Source of the DNA: Malaya genurostris
Taxonomy: Eukaryota > Arthropoda > Insecta > Diptera > Culicidae
Assembly: GCF_030247185.1 (NCBI RefSeq)
Contig: NC_080572.1
Location: forward strand, 94,661,198-94,725,197
Reading direction: 5' to 3'
Length of the DNA stretch: 64,000 nt
Under the pieces are notes generated by a model. It was not told the DNA's origin. It ran no database searches and worked only from the letters and a program-made list of their open reading frames with translations. Within the stretch, counting starts at the first letter, position 1. Every line of letters starts with the position of its first letter. Below are positions 56,941 through 64,000 of the stretch, in pieces. The translations under genes were made by a program, and so were the position numbers.

Positions 56941-57025
56941 TGAGCAAATAATAATGCATGAAAATCATAACCTCAAAAAATCTGAGCAAATACTAATGCA
57001 TGAAAATCCTAACCTCAAAAAAATC
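56941..57025. repeat. tandem duplication, 42-bp period
   Basis: TGAGCAAATAATAATGCATG and following AAAATCATAACCTCAAAAAA recur at 56983 with two substitutions, directly upstream of the truncated transposase. Confidence 0.85.
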
Positions 57026-57424
57026 ACCTTTTATTTGAGTGACCCGAAAATTTCGTTTTTTCGTCGGTTGTAGTTAAAGACAGTTACAATCTATTTAGTT
57101 ATAAAAATGTATGACTTATAACTTTGAATTCGTTCAAAACCCCAACTATTGGGATATGGGGAAAGAATCGACAACACAAAAATATCGATATTTCCGTGAA
57201 TTGTTGACGGATTCTAACAATCTCGTTTGATAAGTATTTCTAAAGGTATCTAGGTAAATCCAATTGTGACAGACATTGGGCCGCATGAATAAAATGTAGT
57301 AAAGTCTGTTGTTTGTAGTATCTTCTCATAAACAAGAATATTCGTCAAGAATATTTAACACTAATAAACCTGGTAGTTCATTTATTCCCATTAAAATAAT
57401 TTTCAAAAATGAAGAATCCAAGGA
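57026..57424. other. no gene seen
   Basis: AT-rich DNA. The next LINE may begin in here but no motif marks it. Confidence 0.3.
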
Positions 57425-57760
57425 TGAAGTTCTGAACAAAAAAAACTTTTTAAGAATATGTTGTCCACGTCTATAAACGAATCTCTATTGCTTAATGGAA
57501 AACCGACCAACGTATCAATTCGTGATGAGCTGACCCCACTCTCCTTGGAACTTATGAAGGAATTAATAGAAGCACAGGAAGTTCTCAATTTAAAATACAT
57601 TTGGTCTGGCAGAGGAGGAGTTATTCTTGTAAAGAAGAATGAACACTCTAAGCCAGAATCTATTAAGAGCAGAGAAGACCTGAGTAAATTATTTTCTCGC
57701 TTTTTAAACAACTCAACTGCAGTCTCTTCTCCTTCCCCCAAACGTAAAAAGAATAACTGA
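57425..57760 (+). pseudogene. ORF1 C-terminal part of an L2/CR1-type LINE (FP-like domain)
   Basis: The frame reads VSIRDELTPLSLELMKELIE and then YIWSGRGGVILVKKNEHSK and IKSREDLSKLF, ending in a basic tail KRKKNN. A helix followed by Y.W...G.I.VRK and IKS..DL is the pattern of the C-terminal domain shared by LINE ORF1 proteins and the baculovirus FP protein. The coiled-coil N-terminal part is absent. It lies about 55 bases before the EN-RT frame, as ORF1 would. No upstream start is evident. Confidence 0.65.
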
Positions 57761-57814
57761 TTGTTTTATTAATGTTAATATGTTTATTTTCTTACAAGAA
57801 CTATAAATAGAGTT

Positions 57815-60122
57815 GTAAACGAATCTCATGAAAATTTATTTGATTTTAATTCTAAATATACAGCAAAATCATCGAAATGTCTCAGAATAGCTCAATGGAA
57901 CATACGAGGTATGAACGATTTAGATAAATTCGACAGTATCAAATATTTTTTGAATCATTGTGAAGCAGCTATTGATGTAATTGTAATTGGCGAAACATGG
58001 ATAAAGCAGGGCCGTACATCTATCTATAATATTCCTGGATATAATGCAACTTTTTCATGCAGAGAAAGCTCTCATGGAGGATTAGCTGTTTAAATCAGCG
58101 ATAAACTAGGACAAAGAATAGTAAGAAATGAACAAATAGATGGACTTCATACTATTCATGTCGAGCTAAACGTTGATGCGCGTTTATATGATGTCATATG
58201 TGTGTATAGACCACCTTCCTTTGATTTTTCAAAGTTTCATGATATTCTAGAATCATGGATATCCAGCTCTAAAAAAACAAACCGTGCTACATAGTCGGAG
58301 ATGTTAATGTGCCAATTAATCTCTCTAACAATAATGTTGTTCTAAGATATCGTAATCTTCTAGAATCATATGGATTTGCGTGCACAAATACTTTCCCCAC
58401 ACGTCCCTCTAGTAATAACATAATTGATCATTTCATATGTAAACTGAGCGAGGCGCCCTGCATGAGAAACGATACAATCTACACTGACATAAGCGATCAC
58501 CTTCAAATTGTATCTACCATATGGCTAAAGAAAGAGAGACATAAACATGTTCTTACTAAAAAAGTTATTGACCACAACAAACTAAAGAGAATATTTAATC
58601 CTTATATCAATAGCATAATCAATGTTAATGATGTCGATGAATGTTTTTCCAACATTATATCTAAATATAACGAAACTCTTTCACAGTGTACCACAACCTA
58701 TACGAAACAAGTGACAGTCAAAAACGAATACTGTCCCTGGATGTCTTTTGATCTATGGAAATTTATGCAAATTAAAGCCAATTATCTTAAAAAAGTGAAA
58801 ACAGGCCGGATGACTCTCACGCGCTAGAAATGCTCAAACATGTCTCGAAAAAGGTTGAAAACATGAAAAAATTTCTTAAAAAATCTTACTACGCTAATCT
58901 ACTCTCTACCACCTGCCATTCTAAACTGTGGAGGAATATCAACTCCATTATGGGACGAACAAAAGAAAAGGGACAAATTAACCTTACAGTCGATGGAGTT
59001 CAAACATCCAATGATCTAGAAGTTTGTGAAGCTTTTAATAATTATTTTTCTGGTATTGGTAACACACTAGCTAACAGTATTCCAACTAGTGGTAACATTG
59101 ATCCTGTGAATACCACAACTTGTATTTCAAACTCAATTTATCTACGTCCAGCTTGCTTGAATGAAGTAATTCTGGCAATAAACGACTTAGACAGCAATAA
59201 AAGTAGTGGCCCAGATAATATACCTGCAACATTATTGAAAAGCAATGCCCGATCGTTTGCATCAATCATTTATCAAGCATTCAATAAAATTATAACTTCA
59301 GGAATTTTCCCCGCCTGTCTGAAAGTAGCTCGAGTCGTTCCAGTATTCAAATCTGGAAATCCTTATGATCCCAGTAACTATCGTCCAATTTCAACGTTGT
59401 CTGTATTTAGCAAAGTAATAGAAAAGCTTCTTGTTGCGAGGTTACTATATTTTTTCAAATCCAACAGAATTTTGTACGATTTTCAGTATGGTTTTCGGGA
59501 AGGATGCAGTACTACGACTGCTGTTGTAGAGTTGATGGACTGTCTTATTAAAGATATTGACTCTAAGAAACTTGTTGGATCGTTATTTCTTGATTTGCGA
59601 AAAGCGTTTGACACCTTAAATCACAATATTCTCCTACGAAAACTGGATAGATGTGGCATAAGAGGAATTGCCAATGATTTACTAGCCAGCTACTTAAAAA
59701 ATAGAACACAATACGTGGCGGTCGGGGGAGTACATAGTTCGTATCGATCAATCAACATAGGAGTGCCACAAGGTAGTAATATTGGTCCACTTCTGTTTCT
59801 AATATTTATCAATGATATTGGAAACTTGAAGTTAAAAGGAATACCTCGACTCTTCGCAGACGATACTGCTCTGTTTTATCCATGTATAGATGCAAGGACG
59901 ATTGTAGCTTCAATAGAACAGGATATAAGTGTCCTAATGAATTATTTTAATTCAAATTTTCTGTCATTGAATCTTTCCAAAACAAAGTATATGATATTCC
60001 ATTCTACGAGGAAAAAAATACAAGCTCACTCAATCGGAGCTTCCTGGTCACGGACACATACATACCTCGGCTCAGAAAGAAAAGTTCTATCAGGAAAGAT
60101 AAACAAAAAATCGCGACGTTGA
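57815..60122 (+). pseudogene. ORF2 (endonuclease-RT) of an L2/CR1-type LINE, broken
   Basis: Endonuclease motifs: RIAQWNIRGM, VIGETW, VGDVNVP, SDHLQIV. RT motifs: SSGPDNIPATLLK, NYRPISTLSVFSKVIEKLL, FQYGFREGCST, LFLDLRKAFDTLNH, GVPQGSNIGPLLFLIFIND and FADDTALF, so the RT catalytic pair is intact. Lesions: stop at 58091-58093, frameshift near 58280, stop at 58825-58827, and loss of sequence after TKYMIFHSTRKK, where unrelated residues lead to a stop at 60122. No RNase H. The 430-residue RT frame (58830-60122) is the longest open part. Confidence 0.85.
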
Positions 60123-60309
60123 CAGCTGAGGTATTTACATTTAACGATTATGTACTAACAAAGAAGGGAACATACTATTTACAATATGAGAGAGCACCCA
60201 GTGGAATGTAAGATTCCTTTTAAGGGGCTCTTAATAAAATAAAATTAATCAATTAACAAAATTTTTTAAAGCAAAATCTAATAAATTATCTATCGGAGAA
60301 GGAAAAAAA

Positions 60310-60351
60310 CCCTCTTGAGCTGACTGTGCCACCAGTTCTCGCTCAAGAGGG
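60310..60351. other. 11-bp perfect hairpin downstream of the LINE RT
   Basis: CCCTCTTGAGC at 60310-60320 pairs with GCTCAAGAGGG at 60341-60351 across a 20-base loop. It may be a 3' recognition hairpin of the LINE or coincidence. Confidence 0.6.
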
Positions 60352-61001
<650 letters not shown>

Positions 61002-61041
61002 AATAATAAATAAATAGTATGTTCCCTTCTTTGTTAGTACA

Positions 61042-61299
61042 TTGGTGCGGGGGAGTGTGGAGGGCATTTAAATAAAAAAAAAAGAAAAAAAAACAAAGTT
61101 GACAAAGTAAAACGCGTTTGATATGAATAAAAAAACAAGTTCGAACATGTAGTTAATTCTGCCTTTGAATTTGAGCATTTATTGCATGCCGTATCGAATT
61201 GGAGCCGGAAAAGCATAAATAAGTATGCACAAAGCAAGAAACGTACTTACTGCTGCAAAAATGCCACTTCATTTAATTTTTCTATTGTGTTGTGTAGTG
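61042..61299. other. no gene seen
   Basis: A-rich runs at 61073-61095 and unique-looking DNA. Confidence 0.35.
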
Positions 61300-61504
61300 A
61301 TGTCAATAATAATTCGTTTCGTTTGTTAGATTTCGTTTAATTGGTTTAATCGAAATAGAGCATGAGATAGTAAATATAGGTTTAACTACGTTCAAAACTG
61401 TTCCAATTTGTAGGTCATATTTGTTGATAGCAAGCGAACCAACTTCGGCTATTCCGTTTATCTGAATCCGGTTTCGGAAGAATTGGAAATAGTGATAAAA
61501 AACG
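61300..61504 (-). repeat. CCTAGTGG/GCCTTTCT dispersed repeat, inverted piece
   Basis: The reverse complement matches 32750-32945 (AATTGGTTTAATCGAAATAG, ATAGGTTTAACTACGTTC and others). Confidence 0.7.
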
Positions 61505-63420
61505 TGTTTAATCCACCTAGCAGTGAGATGATACCTTTTTTTATCAATCCGCATGTGTTTTTGCATGAATATTCTTTGGTGTTTAAGTTTTCATAACATT
61601 ATTTTAATGACCGTCGTTTTAAGCGACAATTTGAGATTTTAATCTCTCATTACTCTGTAATGTCGAAACTGCAAATCGGATCGAATTTGAATCTAAAATT
61701 GTGATAATCGATTAAACATGCCATGATATGTAAGTTCCACTTTAGAGTTTAAGGTAATTTAAGGTGCGTCCAGAGCCGGTATTCAGGAACCAGCATAACC
61801 CAAACCGATTCGTATGGCCATATGACGAATAAATTACAACGGTTTTGAGTCCAACTTTGAAGCTTTTCGGGATTGTCATCTTCTATATCGGTTTGAATTT
61901 AAAAATTAAAAAATTTAATCATCATGTAATTCGAGAACCGGAAGTCATAATTGGATAAAATTATTTAATTTTTGTATGTATGTATAAAAATAATTAATTT
62001 TGTATATAAGTTTATATGAATTTGAATTTTTGTTTCTGAAATTGGTTCAGGCCTTTTTTTTAGAAAACGATTGAGCTTTGAGAAACGATTTTATACTGGA
62101 ACCGGAATTCTAAAATCGGTATGGCCGAAGTCAGATAAATTCACCTGAGTAGCTGTATTGTTTACATTTGTTTCAAAATATTTGAAAATCAGTGAAGACA
62201 TCTTTGAAAAATCATAGCACGAATTAAATTTTTAGGTGCCTTCTGAATCGAAAACTGAATACCACTAAAACTGAAAAAAGTTAATATTTTATCGACTATC
62301 CAAATCTGCTAACCCGATAAACCTGATTAATTTATGTGGAATAGACATTTTTATACCAATCACCCTGTATCCCAGAAACCAGAAGTTGGATCTGACTGAA
62401 GAGCAAGATGTTTTATAGAATCTTGAAACTTTTCATTTGAATCTTAGATCGGTTCAGCCATCTACGAGAAGAATGAGTTACACAATTTTGATTTCGTTTC
62501 ACATATCATCCTGTAGTTCCAGAACCAGGTCGGAACCAAACATGATTCAGGAACTTTGTTTGGGAGCATACGACTTTTCGTATGAATCTAAATTTGTAGA
62601 AAAGAAATTTTCCGAGAAAATTGAGTGAAATTATTTGTCACACACGCATTTGCTGATCTCGACGAACTGATTCGAATGGTATATAGATGTTATGTTCTAC
62701 CAGCATTTATGGCTGTAAATAGTTTAAAACAATATAATTAAAAAAAATTCTGCCATCATCTGGTTTATATATGTCATATTCGAACGATTATGTTGCCAAA
62801 AACGAGCCGTGCTAAAATCGGTCCGAGGCTAAATGTCACGAAAAAGGATGCTGTACACAGTCTTTTTGGTACTTAGAAACAATTGTATGTAACAGTATGA
62901 AAAATCGTGTTTTCAGTTGCTCCCAAGCATTTCTTTGTCATACAGTGCTCAAAACTTCTACTGCTGGAATAGGGGGAAAAGTCGTTTACACAAAAATTTC
63001 GATATCTCCGTTAAAAATGGACGGATTTTAACAATCTATGGCTTGTTGGATAGCTATTACCGTGCGGAATCTAAGTCTGGAAACATATTCTGTTTTCAAG
63101 GTCAATTGTGACAGATACTGTAAAAAAACTGAAAATTTTGACATAAAACTTCGTATAACTCAAAAAGTAAACATCCGATCTCAAAACCATTCAATAGCGT
63201 TCTGGGTGACGGGGAGACCTTTCATTTGCGACTAGTTTGATCAAAATCGGTCCAGCCATCTCTGAGATCTCGACCTCTTAGTTGACAACACACATACAGA
63301 CACACACACATACACACACACACACGGACATTTGCTCAGTTCGTCGAGCTGAATCGATTGGTATATGTCATTCGGCCCTCCAGCCTCGGAAAAATTTTCT
63401 AAAGTTTGAGCGAATTCTTT
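61505..63420 (+). repeat. CCTAGTGG/GCCTTTCT dispersed repeat, long copy
   Basis: From AATCCACCTAGCAGTGAGAT it follows 5926-7200 through shared blocks such as CATTATTTTAATGACCGTCG and GGTATTCAGGAACCAGCATA. A stretch at 62690-63180 is unlike that copy. It ends with a CA tract at 63283-63325 and TTCGTCGAGCTGAATCGATT. Confidence 0.75.
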
Positions 63421-63687
63421 TCTTGAATCGATTTTCATAAATTTATAGGTTCAAAAGAAAAGTCTTACAGTTTCATACGGAATTCCTTAATTTGTTGTGG
63501 ATACAACTTTTGGTTCCGGAACTACAGGTTAAACAGGATTTATAGAGTTTGTGAGATTAGATCCGAACAAATTATCCTCTTTTTATTCAATAAACAGTTG
63601 TTTTGCGAATTTCACGGTTATATTTATGATGTGATAAGTAATATGAGAAAGGCATCATTACACCACTAGGTGGATTAAAATAGGTTT
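63421..63687 (-). repeat. CCTAGTGG/GCCTTTCT dispersed repeat, first module inverted
   Basis: Reading on the minus strand from AATCCACCTAGTGGTGTAAT it matches 32462-32720 closely. Confidence 0.75.
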
Positions 63688-64000
63688 TTACTATGCATTC
63701 AATATACCGATATATGTTATCTCTGTTATTCACTTTGTAAAAGTCAACGGATTTGCGCAATAGTTGATTTTTATAATTAAATTTATAATCCTAAACGAAA
63801 ATCAATAACGTGGAAGAAAAAAAAAATAAAAATTAACCTTTTCTCCGAAGCTAGACGAAAATTGATAGGTTGAATGAAGAGATAATTTAGTAAAAAAGAG
63901 TAATCAGAAGTGAAACATTGAAAATATCTGATAACTGAAAGGAAAAAGAAACTCCTGCAATTGTCGCCTTTTACGACATGAAAGCAGGAACCCAGTGGAT
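63688..64000. repeat. dispersed repeat at window edge (inverse of 17660-17970)
   Basis: The reverse complement follows 17660-17970 throughout, including GAAACTCCTGCAATTGTCGC. It is cut by the window end. Confidence 0.7.

Overview
The window is AT-rich, repeat-dense insect DNA. The retrotransposon families point to a mosquito, most likely a culicine (Aedes or Culex type): an RNase H-bearing I-clade LINE, an abundant RTE/JAM-like LINE, CR1/L2-type LINEs with AAATA-type tails, mariner/Tc1 relics, and a dispersed repeat with CCACCTAGTGG and GCCTTTCTCATAT ends. The genus is inference from memory of mosquito genomes, not a search. I find no convincing host gene, rRNA or CRISPR; every coding stretch I can recognise belongs to a mobile element.

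Layout. 1-2863: two copies of a 1.26-kb LTR. The first is cut by the window edge and is followed by a primer-binding-like site and a gag fragment; the second is a solo LTR with a 6-bp target-site duplication (TSD). 4.0-10.7 kb: decayed LINE, Tc1 and dispersed-repeat pieces. 10745-13029: two ~1.1-kb ORF1-only elements, one nested inside the other, each with a poly(A) tail and its own TSD; then a CR1-type LINE 3' end to 13463. 15941-16634: a near-perfect ~700-bp palindrome between TTAA sites. 19489-25595: a full-length I-clade LINE with both ORFs open and a 12-bp TSD. 27.1 kb: a third fragment of the ORF1-only family. 31.2-41.0 kb: terminal-inverted-repeat (TIR) elements, Tc1 relics and a complete copy of the dispersed repeat. 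43.4-50.4 kb: dispersed repeat split by a 5'-truncated I element (TSD present), then a broken third I copy. 50.5-51.4 kb: mariner relic, a tRNA-like cloverleaf inside an older repeat, and a LINE tail. 53.2-55.1 kb: dead RTE-like reverse transcriptase. 56.2-57.0 kb: mariner/Tc1-type transposase. 57.4-60.4 kb: decayed L2/CR1-type LINE (ORF1 end, EN, RT). 60.8-61.0 kb: long TA tract inside a 31-bp perfect inverted repeat. 61.3-64.0 kb: dispersed repeats.

The most interesting structure is the nested ORF1-only pair. Two independent insertions have the same 5' start, the same 3' end just after ORF1, poly(A) and TSDs, so the family lacks ORF2 by design. It looks like a half-LINE mobilised in trans, with a host-gene retrocopy as the alternative. 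The only element that looks potentially competent is the I-clade LINE at 19.5-25.6 kb.
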